The notes under the pieces: generated by a model
The model's database searches: none
What the model was told of the DNA's origin: nothing
What the model saw: only the letters and a program-made list of their open reading frames with translations
In this document: in pieces, positions 8,392 to 17,095 of the stretch
Numbering within the stretch: position 1 is the first letter of the stretch
Layout: every line of letters begins with the position of its first letter
Position numbers and translations under genes: made by a program
NCBI GenBank assembly: GCA_016720685.1
Contig: JADKKC010000041.1
Location: forward strand, 1-41,925
Reading direction: 5' to 3'
Source of the DNA: Zoogloea sp.
GTDB lineage: Bacteria; Pseudomonadota; Gammaproteobacteria; Burkholderiales; Rhodocyclaceae
DNA length: 41,925 nucleotides

Positions 8392-9078
8392 GGTTCATTG
8401 CCGCCGGCAGCTCCGGCGTCCGCCGGAAAGCCCACTTCGAATTCCAGCCGCAGCCGGCTCGGCACTGGCAGGCCGAGAATCTCGGCTGGCTGGAAGTGCC
8501 ACTGGCCGACGATTTCGGCGTAGGTGTGCGCGGCAGGGCAGAGGGCTTCGACGCAGTGCGGAACGATGATCTCCACCCGGCCGTCGGTGCCGATGGCCAG
8601 CTCGAGCTGGAAGGTGCCGGTCGGTGCGTCGGGAAGAACAGGCCAGGCGTCCTCGTTGACCGGGGTGCTCAGTTCGGGGGCGCGGGTAAGCCGGGAGAGC
8701 GGGTTATAGGTGGGCGGAATCTCGGCAAGGGGCAGGGCCGGGCCTGTCCCGGTGGGTTGCTCTGAGGGCGCTGCGGCGGCCTCCGGCGCGGGCCTTGCCG
8801 GGTCTGGTGGCGGTGCCGTTGCCGCGACGGGCGCTTGCCTGGAGGGCGGGGCCTGCGGGGCGCTTACGATCCCTGTGGGGCGGCGCCGGGGGCGGCAGCA
8901 GCCGGGCCGCAAGTGGTGGTGACGATAAGGCGCCGGCCGGCCGGCCGGACCACCCGGACGCCAGTCGTGTCAACGCCGCTATCAGGGCCGCGTGGGCAAT
9001 AACGGAAATCATTACGGCCAGGCCGAGGCGCCGGATCGGAGAGATGGCCGAAACAGGCTGTAGAGCGGGCTGGAGCAA
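8373..9078 (-). pseudogene. TonB-like energy transducer protein, frameshifted
   Basis: This is a TonB-family protein read in two frames. The first part, with probable TTG start at 9078, has a short cytoplasmic end and one membrane helix (LGLAVMISVIAHAALIAALT), then a Pro-rich stretch. The frame breaks at a C4 run (GGGG at 8877-8880 on the plus strand). Dropping one base joins it to the Pro/Ala-rich linker and a TonB C-terminal-type domain (FQLELAIGTDGRVEI ... AEIVGQWHFQPAEILGLPVP). The homopolymer context makes a sequencing indel or slippage plausible. The intact product would be about 235 aa, spanning the periplasm. Its partner ExbB/ExbD is not in the window. Confidence 0.7.
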
Positions 9079-9256
9079 AGGGAGGGGCGGAGCGACGGGA
9101 TTCAGGATGAACGGGCCGATCAGGAGAACCGTGTTTACGATAGCTGCAAGGTTTTTGTCGTCCCGCGCCGCTTGTCGGCGAGAGTTTTCCGCCGGTCGTT
9201 CAGGGCTCGCATTTCAGTGGGGGCGATGTCATCGTAAGCTCAAAGGAGAAGTGCAT

Positions 9257-9697
9257 ATGAAGAAGCAACTCGGCTTTACGCTGATCGAGTTGATGATGGT
9301 CGTCATGATTGCCGCGGTGCTTGCTGCGGTCGCCGTGCCGACTTATACCGCCTACATTGCACGCGGCAAGGTCGCCCAGGTGACGGGCGCGCTGTCAGAA
9401 GCCAAGGTGCGGATGGAGCAGAGTTTCAATTCGGTTCGAACCTACGCCAGCGCTCCGGGCGGACTGGAGTGCGCTGGCGACCTCTTTGTTCCGCTTTTTT
9501 CCGATACCGCGTTTTCCGTTACGGTTTCGGCCTGCTCCGACACGACGTTCACGATTACGGCAACCGGGCTGTCCGGCAAGGGCATGAGCGGCTATACCTA
9601 CACGATCAACCATGCGGGCGACAAGACATCCACGACGCCGGCTGTAACGACGCCCCGGAATTGCTGGCTGCAGTCAAAGGATCACACGTCGTGCTGA
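9257..9697 (+). CDS. pilE: Type IV pilin-like protein (PilE-type minor pilin)
   Basis: This is a 146 aa prepilin. A short leader MKKQLG precedes the type III signal FTLIELMMVVMIAAVLAAVAVP with Glu at +5, cleaved by PilD and methylated. The N-terminal helix continues to YTAYIARGKVAQV. The globular part has several Cys residues, including one in NCWLQ and one at the very C-terminus, consistent with a D-region disulfide. An AAAGGAG ribosome site (9242-9248) precedes the ATG. It heads the minor-pilin operon here, whereas in Pseudomonas the pilE gene is last. Whether it is a minor or the major pilin cannot be settled from this locus alone. Confidence 0.85.
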   Translation: MKKQLGFTLIELMMVVMIAAVLAAVAVPTYTAYIARGKVAQVTGALSEAKVRMEQSFNSVRTYASAPGGLECAGDLFVPLFSDTAFSVTVSACSDTTFTITATGLSGKGMSGYTYTINHAGDKTSTTPAVTTPRNCWLQSKDHTSC

Positions 9698-10293
9698 CCA
9701 AATTACCGGGCCGCCAGGGCGGCGTAACGCTGGTCGAACTGATGGTGACCGTCGTGATCACCGGTATTCTGATGGCGGTGGGAATTCCGCAAATGGGTGA
9801 GTGGATCCGTCGCAATTCGATTGGGTCTGCTGCCGAAACGGTTCAGAACGGCTTGCGTCAGGCCGAAGCCGAGGCCATCCGCCGCAATCAGCGGGTGGAG
9901 TTCCTTCTTACCAATGCCACGCCGAGCCAGTCCGGCATCCTGTCGCTCGCGGCGGCCGGCAACGGCCAGAACTGGGCCGTGCGGGTGTTGGGCACGACCG
10001 ATGCAACGCTGGCGTATGTGTCGGGCTTCCAGATGACGGAAATCTCGTCCGCGGTGGAACTGACAGGGCCGGCGAGCGTGTTCTTTACCGGAATGGGGCG
10101 GGTGACCGACAGCGCGGGCGCCGCAGTGACCGAATATCAGGTCTATCGCCTGTCCCGTTCGGGCGCCGACCGTGCGGTGTGCGTTTTCGTGACGCCAGGG
10201 GGCGCAATCAAAAGCTGTGATCCGGCGCTCGCTTCCGGCAAACCCTTTGCCTGCCTGCCGCTGGTGTCGCTCGCAAAGTGTCCGAAAGTCTGA
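9691..10293 (+). CDS. fimT: FimT/GspH-type minor pilin
   Basis: This is a 200 aa pseudopilin with a GspH/FimT globular domain. The start is GTG at 9691, overlapping the stop of the preceding pilin and preceded by AAAGGA. An upstream frame extension exists but is antisense-like to the preceding gene. The prepilin signal is GGVTLVELMVTVVITGILMAVGIPQ, with Gly-1 and Glu+5, followed by the FimT-typical RRNSIGSAAETVQNGLRQAEAEAIRRN stretch. FimT-type pilins prime pilus assembly and in some species bind DNA during transformation. Confidence 0.88.
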   Translation: MLTKLPGRQGGVTLVELMVTVVITGILMAVGIPQMGEWIRRNSIGSAAETVQNGLRQAEAEAIRRNQRVEFLLTNATPSQSGILSLAAAGNGQNWAVRVLGTTDATLAYVSGFQMTEISSAVELTGPASVFFTGMGRVTDSAGAAVTEYQVYRLSRSGADRAVCVFVTPGGAIKSCDPALASGKPFACLPLVSLAKCPKV

Positions 10294-10306
10294 GGCCAGG
10301 GGCGAA

Positions 10307-10744
10307 ATGATGAAAAAAAACAGCGGGCAGTCTGGTTACGTGCTGCTTGAGGCACTGGTTGCCATGTTGATTTTTTCCCTTGGCTTGCTGGGTTTGATCG
10401 GATTCCAGGCCGCATCCACAAAAATTGCCACCGACAGCCGTTTTCGGACCGAGGCGGCAATGCTGGCCGACGAGTTGCTGGCAAAGATGGCCGCGTCAGA
10501 AATCAGCCAGGTGGAGGCGGATTATGCCGTCGGCGGGTCCAAGTTCAAGGCGTGGCTCAACGGGCGCGTGAAGGGTGGCAGCCGCCTGTCGAACGTCGAT
10601 GTGACGCCCACTTTTGTTCGCTCCGCGACCTCAACCACCATGCTGGTCACGCTCAGGATCGAATGGACGATGCCTGGCGCGACGACGGGTTCAGATAGTC
10701 GTGAAGTCAAGGGTGTCTACGAAACCACGACCCTGCTTTTCTAG
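10307..10744 (+). CDS. pilV: Minor pilin PilV
   Basis: This is a 145 aa minor pilin. The start is ATG 10307 (a second ATG follows directly), with GGGGCGA upstream. The prepilin signal is QSGYVLLEALVAMLIFSLGLLGLIGFQ, the PilV-type GxxLLEALVA motif. Downstream it has the PilV-like TEAAMLADELLAKM region. It lies 13 bases after fimT and 10 bases before pilW, in the same operon, and likely forms the tip-priming complex with PilW, PilX and PilY1. Confidence 0.88.
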   Translation: MMKKNSGQSGYVLLEALVAMLIFSLGLLGLIGFQAASTKIATDSRFRTEAAMLADELLAKMAASEISQVEADYAVGGSKFKAWLNGRVKGGSRLSNVDVTPTFVRSATSTTMLVTLRIEWTMPGATTGSDSREVKGVYETTTLLF

Positions 10745-10754
10745 GATTCATTTC

Positions 10755-12002
10755 ATGCGCACCCGATTTTTTCCACGTTTGAATTCTTCGGCGGACCAGC
10801 GCGGGATCAGTCTGGTCGAGACCTTGGTCGGCATGGTGGTGGGGCTGGTGGCTTCGCTCGTGATCATGAAATCCTTTACCGCCAGCGAATCCTTCCGGCG
10901 CAGCGTCAGCGGCACGGCAGATACCGTGCAGACTGCGGCGATCACCAACTCGCGGCTCAACATGCTGGTTGAAGAGGCAGGTGCGTCGTTTGTGCAGGGG
11001 CGCAACGTCTGGGGGTGCAAGCTGCTTGTTACCCGCAGCGGTGCAGCCCTGTTGCCCGCCGACTCCTTTCCCGACCCTTTCGCGGCCTTTCCCAAAGCGG
11101 TGCGGGTGTTGCCGGTGGGCATCATGAATGGCGGGGTGGAGTCCGATGTGATCATGGTCATGGCGGGCAGCTCCGCTTCGGCCAACCGTGACATTCCCTT
11201 CGATCCCAGCCCTGATGGAAATGCTGCTTCGCTGTCGGTCAGCAACCCGAACGGGATCGGCATGGCCAATGGCGGGGTGGCGATCGATGATCTTCTGCTG
11301 TCGGTACCGCAGGATGTGGGCGGCGGGCCGGGCGATTGCCAGATCGTCCAGGTGGCCAGCAATTTCTCAGGCGGCGCCGCAGTAATGAATGCGTCCCTTG
11401 GACTTAAAGTCATGCCGGCGGAGACCGCCGTCGTCGCCCCCGCGTCCTATACCTCCATCGCGCTCAACGTTACCGCAAGCTCCTACGGCAAGCTCGCTGC
11501 GCTGAAGGCCAACAGCCCTTCCGCCTTTCACCTTGGGCGCGAGACGGCGGCGGCCTTCTCGCTCGTTTCGGTGAACGCCAATGGCGAACTGCTCGAATAC
11601 GACATGCTGAAGCGCCGGGGTATGCAGCCCTTCGCTGAAAACGTCGTTCTTATCAAGGCCCGGTATGGCGTTGATAGCGGCGTCGGCGGGAAGGCCAATG
11701 ACAACGTGATCGATGAGTGGGTCTCGCCCGCAGAGGCCGGCTGGACCCTGGCCGACCTGATGGACGGGAAAAGTGCGACGGAGCAAAAGATCGACCAGAT
11801 CAAGGCGATCCGCATCGGTCTCGTGCTGCGCTCCGGGCAGGCGGTGTCCAGTGACGCAAAGCTTACGCAGATCGTGCTGTTCAGCGACCTTTCCGATACC
11901 AGGAAGTTTACCCGCGACCTCACGAGCACCGAGCAGCTCTATGGCTACCAGGTGTTCGACTGGGTCATCCCCCTGCGCAACATGAAGTCCACGCCGAAAT
12001 AA
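10755..12002 (+). CDS. pilW: Minor pilin PilW
   Basis: This is a 415 aa large minor pilin. The prepilin signal is QRGISLVETLVGMVVGLVASLVIMKSF, with Gly-1 and Glu+5. The region RRSVSGTADTVQTAAITNSRLNMLVEEAG is the extended N-terminal helix, and the large C-terminal part is typical of PilW. ATG 10755 is chosen because the leader MRTRFFPRLNSSADQRG is a normal type III leader; the open frame extends further upstream but overlaps pilV. PilW works with PilX and PilY1 in pilus priming and surface sensing. Confidence 0.87.
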   Translation: MRTRFFPRLNSSADQRGISLVETLVGMVVGLVASLVIMKSFTASESFRRSVSGTADTVQTAAITNSRLNMLVEEAGASFVQGRNVWGCKLLVTRSGAALLPADSFPDPFAAFPKAVRVLPVGIMNGGVESDVIMVMAGSSASANRDIPFDPSPDGNAASLSVSNPNGIGMANGGVAIDDLLLSVPQDVGGGPGDCQIVQVASNFSGGAAVMNASLGLKVMPAETAVVAPASYTSIALNVTASSYGKLAALKANSPSAFHLGRETAAAFSLVSVNANGELLEYDMLKRRGMQPFAENVVLIKARYGVDSGVGGKANDNVIDEWVSPAEAGWTLADLMDGKSATEQKIDQIKAIRIGLVLRSGQAVSSDAKLTQIVLFSDLSDTRKFTRDLTSTEQLYGYQVFDWVIPLRNMKSTPK

Positions 12003-12017
12003 TCCCCAGGTGCTGCC

Positions 12018-12674
12018 ATGCGGTCCAGTGTTCGCCCCCTCTTTCTGTCTTCCCCCTCCCGCGCGCGGGGCACTGTGCTTGCGGTGGTTCTGGTGGTGCT
12101 CGTCATCATGATGCTGGGCGGTGTTTCGATGCTTCGTTCCGTCGATACGTCAGCACTGCTGTCCGGCAATCTGGCCTTCAAGCGTGATTCGGTTAACCAC
12201 TCGGCGGTAGGCCTCAATTCGGCTTTCAAGGTCATGATGTCAGCCGATTTCAACAATGCCAGTTTGGCGGAATGCATTCCCACCGATCCGGATTGTCCCA
12301 ATGCCGTCTCGCAATGGCTGGCGATGAATTACTCGCCGCGTCTCCTGGAGGCGGATGCCAACGGGGTGCCGCTTATCATCAAGGACAAGACGGCTTTCGA
12401 TGCCAAATTCGGAATCAAGCCAAGCCTGGCTGACAAGACCCTGAAAGCCACTAATGAAAATGTACGTTTCCTCATTGAGCGGATGTGTTCTGACTTTGGT
12501 GTCTCGGATGAAAAGAAATGCTCGGTTTCCGACCGCTACGAGCGGGGCGGATCCTATCGCCAGGACAAGCCCGGCTCGATTTCGCTGCCGCTATACCGGA
12601 TCACCATTCGGAGCGACGGCGTGCGTAATACACAGACCTACATACAGACTACGGTCACCACTCGCGTCAAGTAA
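12018..12674 (+). CDS. pilX: Minor pilin PilX
   Basis: This is a 218 aa PilX-type minor pilin. It has a long leader, then RARGTVLAVVLVVLVIMMLGGVSMLRSVDTSALLSGNLAFK. As usual for PilX (and GspK), Glu+5 is absent, which suits a tip-located subunit. The conserved N-helix continuation and SGNLAFKRDSVNHS match the family. It sits between pilW and pilY1, 15 bases after pilW, and is predicted to form the tip complex with PilY1. Confidence 0.85.
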   Translation: MRSSVRPLFLSSPSRARGTVLAVVLVVLVIMMLGGVSMLRSVDTSALLSGNLAFKRDSVNHSAVGLNSAFKVMMSADFNNASLAECIPTDPDCPNAVSQWLAMNYSPRLLEADANGVPLIIKDKTAFDAKFGIKPSLADKTLKATNENVRFLIERMCSDFGVSDEKKCSVSDRYERGGSYRQDKPGSISLPLYRITIRSDGVRNTQTYIQTTVTTRVK

Positions 12675-12703
12675 TAGAAGACAGGTCGAGAAGGACGTCG
12701 AAA

Positions 12704-15700
12704 ATGAAAAATGATTCTTTCATCAGCCGGTTTCGTGTTTTAAACGCTGCTGCTGCGCTGGTCGTGATGATGACAGTTGAAGCCCTGGCAGCCACGACGC
12801 CGCTCTCTGATCAGCCCATTCTGGTGGCAAACGTTCCAGCCAACGTCATGCTGGCGCTTTCGGTCGAGTTTCCGACGGCAATTACGCGGGCGCACCAGGG
12901 CACTACTTTCGACACATCGGGAAATACCAGGTATCTCGGATATTTCGATCCCGATAAATGTTACACGTACGGCTCCTCCGGATATTTCACCCCAAGCGGA
13001 AGCGCGACGAGCAAGGCTGCCGGATACGCCTGTTCCGGTCAGTGGAGCGGCAACTTCATGAACTGGGCGACCATGCAGGGCATTGATACATTCCGCTGGG
13101 TTCTGACCGGTGGAAACCGGGCCATTGATGAGCCTCTTGCCTTTGCCGACACATCCGGATCGCCGCTGGGGCGCACCGTGCTTCAACGGGCGTATGCATC
13201 GGGGCAGTCCTCGAGCAATTTCCCCGATCGCTCGCTGCCGCAGGCTTCAATTAGCAGCTACACCGGATTGGGGTCGGCTTTCGCCGGAGGCGATCTCACC
13301 ATCAAGAATTACAACATGGGTTTTCAGGTCCGCTTTAGTGGCACGTCTTCGAGTAGCTCGTCATCGAGTAGCACCTCCTCGCTCATTGACCTTAACGTCA
13401 GTGTCGAAGTCTGCCGCGACGATGCCACCGGCCGACCCCTCGAGGCGAATTGCATTGCCTATACCCAAACGATCGGGGACGTCACCAAGACGGTGTATAA
13501 GCCGGTTGGCCTGATGCAGCGCTACAAGGACAAAATGTATTTTGGCGCATTTGGTTATCTCCAGTTAGGCACTGCAAACGCAACAGATGGAGTCAACGGA
13601 TCGGGGACTGTCAACAGGAGCAAGGATGGTGGAGTGCTCAGGGCACCAATCCAGACCATCGATAACGAAATCAGCGAAACCGGTGCATTCAAGCTGGATC
13701 CTTACGGATTGAAAGACGCCTCCAGAAGTATTGTTGACAGCGGTTCGATCAATTACCTCAATAAATTCGGAACCGCGTCGAAAGCCTACAAGTATTACGA
13801 CCCGGTTAGCGAAATGTATGCCGAGGTGATCAAGTATTTCAAGAACCTGAAACCGACGGCGTCCTACCTGCCACCCGGCTCCCCGGATCCCGTCATCTAC
13901 GACGGCTTTCCGGTTTTTACCACTTGGGAAGACCCTGCCAAGGATGCCAAATGGCCGGATCGTGGCCCCTTGTCGTGCAAGCGCAATTACGTGATCGGAA
14001 TCGGTGACGTTAACAGTAACTACGACCGGAATTTGTCGGGTGGCAGCAGCCCGGTGCCGGCCGACGTCGATTATGACATGGCGGGATTGACCGCAAAGGG
14101 CTGGACAGACCGGGTCGGCGCGCTTGAAGGTATGGGCGCTCTCGGAGCTGCCGATGCTCCGGGGGGAACCGAGAACAGCTACCTGATGGCGGGTATTGCC
14201 TATTACGCCCACTCCAGCGATATCCGTAATAACCTTCCTGGCGTTCAGACCGTGAATACCTACTGGATGGACGTCCTGGAGAATGGCTATGTACATCGCA
14301 ACCAGTACTGGCTGACGGCCAAGTATGGCGGCTTCATCAAGCCGGGTGGCGCCACGCCAGGCCCTTTTGTCAGCGGAGATGCATGGAATTCCGCCGGGCG
14401 CAAGTTCAGTGGCAACGACCTGCCGGACAATTACTACACGGCCAGCATCCCGGATGACATGAAGTCCGGCCTCGAAAGCGCCTTCCAGAGTATTGCTGCA
14501 GGAGCGGGCAGCATGGCCGGGGCCGCGCTGTCGGCGTCCCAGCTCAGCGCCACGACTGGAGGCGCGACGACCTACCAGGGTAGCTACGATGCAGCCACAT
14601 GGTCGGGTGACGTGGTTGCTTCCAGGGTCAACCGGGTGACGGACGACACGCCTGACCTGACCTCGCTCTGGAGCGCTGCCGCCAAGATTGCAGCCCAGGG
14701 CAGCGGCGGTCGCAGGATCGTGACCCTGTCTCCCACGGACAAGAGCAAGGTGGCGCCGACCCCGGCCGAGCTGGTAGCGACGCCCTTTTTGTGGGGCAAC
14801 CTCAGCGCCACCCAGAAACTGGATCTGAGCAGAACCGCAGAGATGCCCGATGGAGATAGTGCGGATGGTGAACGCGTCCTCAATTATCTGAGGGGTGACC
14901 GGACCTACGAGACGACCGCGGCAAGCTCCAAGCTTTATCGTCAGAGAGGCAAGCTTCTCGGCGATATCGTCGACTCCAAGGTCGTTTATCTCGGGAAGCC
15001 CGCCGGGAGCTATTCGGACTCATATAACCCGGGATACTCCCAGTTCAAGACCGATTACGCCGGTCGCAAGCCGCTGATTTTTGTCGGCGCCAATGACGGC
15101 ATGCTGCATGCGTTTGATGCCAGTGAAACGTCTGACGCGGGTAAGGAAGTTTTTGCGCTGGTGCCTCATTCAGTGTTCCGGGGGCCGGATAACAACCCGG
15201 AGGTGAGCGGTATCCAGGCGCTCGCCCGCAAGACCTATTCCCATCACTACTACATGAACGCGACGCCCGAAATCCGCGATGTGGATATCGCCCGCACGGG
15301 CGGAAAGCTGTCGTCCTTCAGCCCGTCTCTCGCTTCGGACTGGCGGACGCTGCTGGTTGCCGGCCAGGGCAAAGGCGGGCACAGTTTCGTGGCCATGGAC
15401 GTGACCAGCATTTCGTCCACGGTCAGCGAGTCCGATATTGCCGGCAGGGTGCTGTGGGAATTCACCCACCCCGACATGGGCTTCAGCTTCGGGCGCCCCC
15501 TGATTGCAAAGACGGCCCGCTGGGGCTGGGTGGTGGTGCTGACCGGCGGCTACAACAACGTGAACGGGACCAAGCCAGGGCAGGGTGCGATTTTCGTCCT
15601 GAATGCCAAGACCGGTGCACTGCTTGGTTCGGCGCCGATCTACACGGGCTCCGGGACGGCGCTCTCACCTGCCGGTCTTGCCCAGATCGAAGGCTATACA

Positions 15701-16519
15701 CCGAGCTATCAGGATTACACGCTTGATTACGTGTATGGCGGCGACCTCGACGGCAATCTGTGGCGCTTCGATTTCACCAGTGCCGACAATGACCTGCCGG
15801 CGGTCAAGAAAATTGCCGAGTTCATTGAGGGCGGCACGAGGCAGCCCGTTACCACGGCGCCCAAGGTTGAGTACTCGGCAGAGGATCTGAAGCGCTATGT
15901 GTTCGTTGGAACCGGACGTCTGCTCGAGAACGTCGATCTGACCAACAGCAAGCAGCAGACGATGTATGCGGTGCGTGACGGGACGAAGAGCCGGGCTTAC
16001 GGTTCAGACTCCCACCAGCTTGCCCTGCCCAGCGGCATCTCGTTTCCGGCGGGTAGAGGCAATATGAGCAAGGTCACCGACCTGCTGTCAGGTGCAAAGC
16101 TCTCCGATGCGACACCAATGGGCTGGTATTACGACCTTACCGGTCGGGATATGACCAGCACGACCGGTGTTGCAGCGACCGAGCGGATCATCCTGAATCT
16201 TCAGGCCAACGACGGCGTGCTGACCTGGGCCGGCACCATCATGAACTCCGACCCCTGCAGCATCACGGGTACCGCACGTTTGTATTCCGTTCAGTACGGA
16301 ACGGGGCAGAGCGTGTTCTACAAGATTGTGGACGGCCTTCGCTCCCAGACGGAGTGGTTGAACATCGACGCGGGCCTTGCCGACACGACACTGCTGCGAG
16401 TGGGCTCGAGCATCCGGGTTCTGGGGACGGATGTGAAGGGCGCATCCAAGATTTACGGCAGCACGATTGCAGAGTCAGGCGAACCGCGGGTCGTTAATTG
16501 GCGGATCATTCGTGAATGA
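12704..16519 (+). CDS. pilY1: PilY1/PilC family pilus-tip adhesin
   Basis: This is a 1271 aa exported adhesin and pilus-assembly regulator. The signal peptide covers about residues 1-29 (LNAAAALVVMMTVEALAA). A serine-rich tract (about residues 215-226, SSSSSSSSSTSS) lies in the N-terminal half. The C-terminal half is the PilC/PilY1 beta-propeller (about residues 750-1200) with the family hallmark FVGANDGMLHAFDASE, GGHSFVAMDV, and the blade motif VYGGDLDGNLWRFDF. No clear von Willebrand MIDAS was seen at the N-terminus. It is last in the minor-pilin operon and of family-typical length. It is expected at the pilus tip or cell surface with the PilV/W/X subunits. Confidence 0.92.
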   Translation: MKNDSFISRFRVLNAAAALVVMMTVEALAATTPLSDQPILVANVPANVMLALSVEFPTAITRAHQGTTFDTSGNTRYLGYFDPDKCYTYGSSGYFTPSGSATSKAAGYACSGQWSGNFMNWATMQGIDTFRWVLTGGNRAIDEPLAFADTSGSPLGRTVLQRAYASGQSSSNFPDRSLPQASISSYTGLGSAFAGGDLTIKNYNMGFQVRFSGTSSSSSSSSSTSSLIDLNVSVEVCRDDATGRPLEANCIAYTQTIGDVTKTVYKPVGLMQRYKDKMYFGAFGYLQLGTANATDGVNGSGTVNRSKDGGVLRAPIQTIDNEISETGAFKLDPYGLKDASRSIVDSGSINYLNKFGTASKAYKYYDPVSEMYAEVIKYFKNLKPTASYLPPGSPDPVIYDGFPVFTTWEDPAKDAKWPDRGPLSCKRNYVIGIGDVNSNYDRNLSGGSSPVPADVDYDMAGLTAKGWTDRVGALEGMGALGAADAPGGTENSYLMAGIAYYAHSSDIRNNLPGVQTVNTYWMDVLENGYVHRNQYWLTAKYGGFIKPGGATPGPFVSGDAWNSAGRKFSGNDLPDNYYTASIPDDMKSGLESAFQSIAAGAGSMAGAALSASQLSATTGGATTYQGSYDAATWSGDVVASRVNRVTDDTPDLTSLWSAAAKIAAQGSGGRRIVTLSPTDKSKVAPTPAELVATPFLWGNLSATQKLDLSRTAEMPDGDSADGERVLNYLRGDRTYETTAASSKLYRQRGKLLGDIVDSKVVYLGKPAGSYSDSYNPGYSQFKTDYAGRKPLIFVGANDGMLHAFDASETSDAGKEVFALVPHSVFRGPDNNPEVSGIQALARKTYSHHYYMNATPEIRDVDIARTGGKLSSFSPSLASDWRTLLVAGQGKGGHSFVAMDVTSISSTVSESDIAGRVLWEFTHPDMGFSFGRPLIAKTARWGWVVVLTGGYNNVNGTKPGQGAIFVLNAKTGALLGSAPIYTGSGTALSPAGLAQIEGYTPSYQDYTLDYVYGGDLDGNLWRFDFTSADNDLPAVKKIAEFIEGGTRQPVTTAPKVEYSAEDLKRYVFVGTGRLLENVDLTNSKQQTMYAVRDGTKSRAYGSDSHQLALPSGISFPAGRGNMSKVTDLLSGAKLSDATPMGWYYDLTGRDMTSTTGVAATERIILNLQANDGVLTWAGTIMNSDPCSITGTARLYSVQYGTGQSVFYKIVDGLRSQTEWLNIDAGLADTTLLRVGSSIRVLGTDVKGASKIYGSTIAESGEPRVVNWRIIRE

Positions 16520-16549
16520 ACATCAGCAGGTTTTAGACGCTGAGCATGG

Positions 16550-16593
16550 CTGGGCAACGGTCGATGCGCATCATTGCAGTAGTTGTTGCCCAG
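16550..16593. repeat. 9-bp inverted repeat upstream of tRNA-Thr
   Basis: CTGGGCAAC (16550-16558) and GTTGCCCAG (16585-16593) form a perfect inverted repeat separated by 26 bases. The right arm contains the -35 box of the tRNA promoter. It could be a weak end-of-operon hairpin for pilY1 or a protein-binding dyad; no T tract follows it. Confidence 0.5.
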
Positions 16594-16614
16594 TCAGGTG
16601 ATGCTATGTATAAT
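16586..16614 (+). promoter_or_regulatory. Sigma-70 promoter for tRNA-Thr
   Basis: TTGCCC (16586-16591), a 17-base spacer and a perfect TATAAT (16609-16614) are followed about 15 bases later by the mature tRNA 5' end, the layout expected for a stand-alone tRNA gene. Confidence 0.75.
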
Positions 16615-16628
16615 GCGCCGCTCTTGGA

Positions 16629-16704
16629 GCCGCTGTAGCTCAGTCGGTAGAGCAGCGCATTCGTAATGCGAAGGTCACCAGTTCGATTCCGGTCAGCGGC
16701 ACCA
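16629..16704 (+). tRNA. tRNA-Thr (anticodon CGT)
   Basis: This is a 76-base cloverleaf including the encoded CCA. The acceptor arms GCCGCTG/CAGCGGC pair fully. The D-arm is GCTC...GAGC, the anticodon loop TTCGTAA (anticodon CGT), and the T-arm ACCAG-TTCGATT-CCGGT. It resembles E. coli thrW. Its 3' end is the left border of an accessory island, consistent with use of tRNA-Thr as an integration site. Confidence 0.96.
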
Positions 16705-16717
16705 AAAAAACAAGCAC

Positions 16718-17086
16718 TTAGCCCATTCTTCGGAGTGGGCTTTTTGCTTTTTGTCGTTCGTGTAGCCACCATGTAGCCAAAACTAGGCGATCCACGGGGC
16801 GGTGTGACCACCGCACGGCCGACGGTCGTCGGTGTGCCTTGAGGTGGGCGGGGTAGAAGCAGCCAACTGCACGCTCAACGCCTGCGTCGCACAGGAGCAC
16901 CCCCATCCTGTCGGCAGTCTGCTCGACGATTTGCCGTTCGATGTAGTTCATGACGTTGTGCTCGAGCATTACGTATGCGCGGCTGATTCTCGCTGCGCGA
17001 AGGGCGCCGGTCTGGATGAGATTGAGGACGGTCTTTGGATGGACCTTCATCAGATCTGCGGCGCCCTGAATGTCGACGGCGCTCAT
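16718..17086 (-). CDS. Excisionase-like HTH DNA-binding protein
   Basis: This is a 122 aa open frame whose first ~62 residues match small excisionase/MerR-type helix-turn-helix proteins: VDIQGAADLMKVHPKTVLNL, then IQTGALRAARISRAYVM and NYIERQIVEQTADRMG. Beyond that the sequence (Arg/His/Trp-rich) looks non-native and runs into the tRNA terminator, so the original 3' end was probably lost. The ATG at 17086 has AGGA upstream and lies only 24 bases from the transposase frame, so the IS insertion has probably removed its promoter. Proteins of this type often accompany integrases in tRNA-targeted islands. Confidence 0.6.
   Translation of the reverse strand: MSAVDIQGAADLMKVHPKTVLNLIQTGALRAARISRAYVMLEHNVMNYIERQIVEQTADRMGVLLCDAGVERAVGCFYPAHLKAHRRPSAVRWSHRPVDRLVLATWWLHERQKAKSPLRRMG
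16720..16747 (+). terminator. Intrinsic terminator of tRNA-Thr
   Basis: The stem GCCCATTC/GAGTGGGC (one G-T pair) is closed by a TTCG tetraloop and followed by a five-base T run. It is a textbook Rho-independent terminator 16 bases after the tRNA. Confidence 0.9.
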
Positions 17087-17095
17087 ATGGTTTAT

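Noticed and set aside
16533..16811. Minus-strand open frame over the tRNA-Thr gene
   Set aside because: It is the well-known spurious antisense reading of a tRNA (NRTGDLRITNALLYRLSYSG-type text) and contains the tRNA and terminator.
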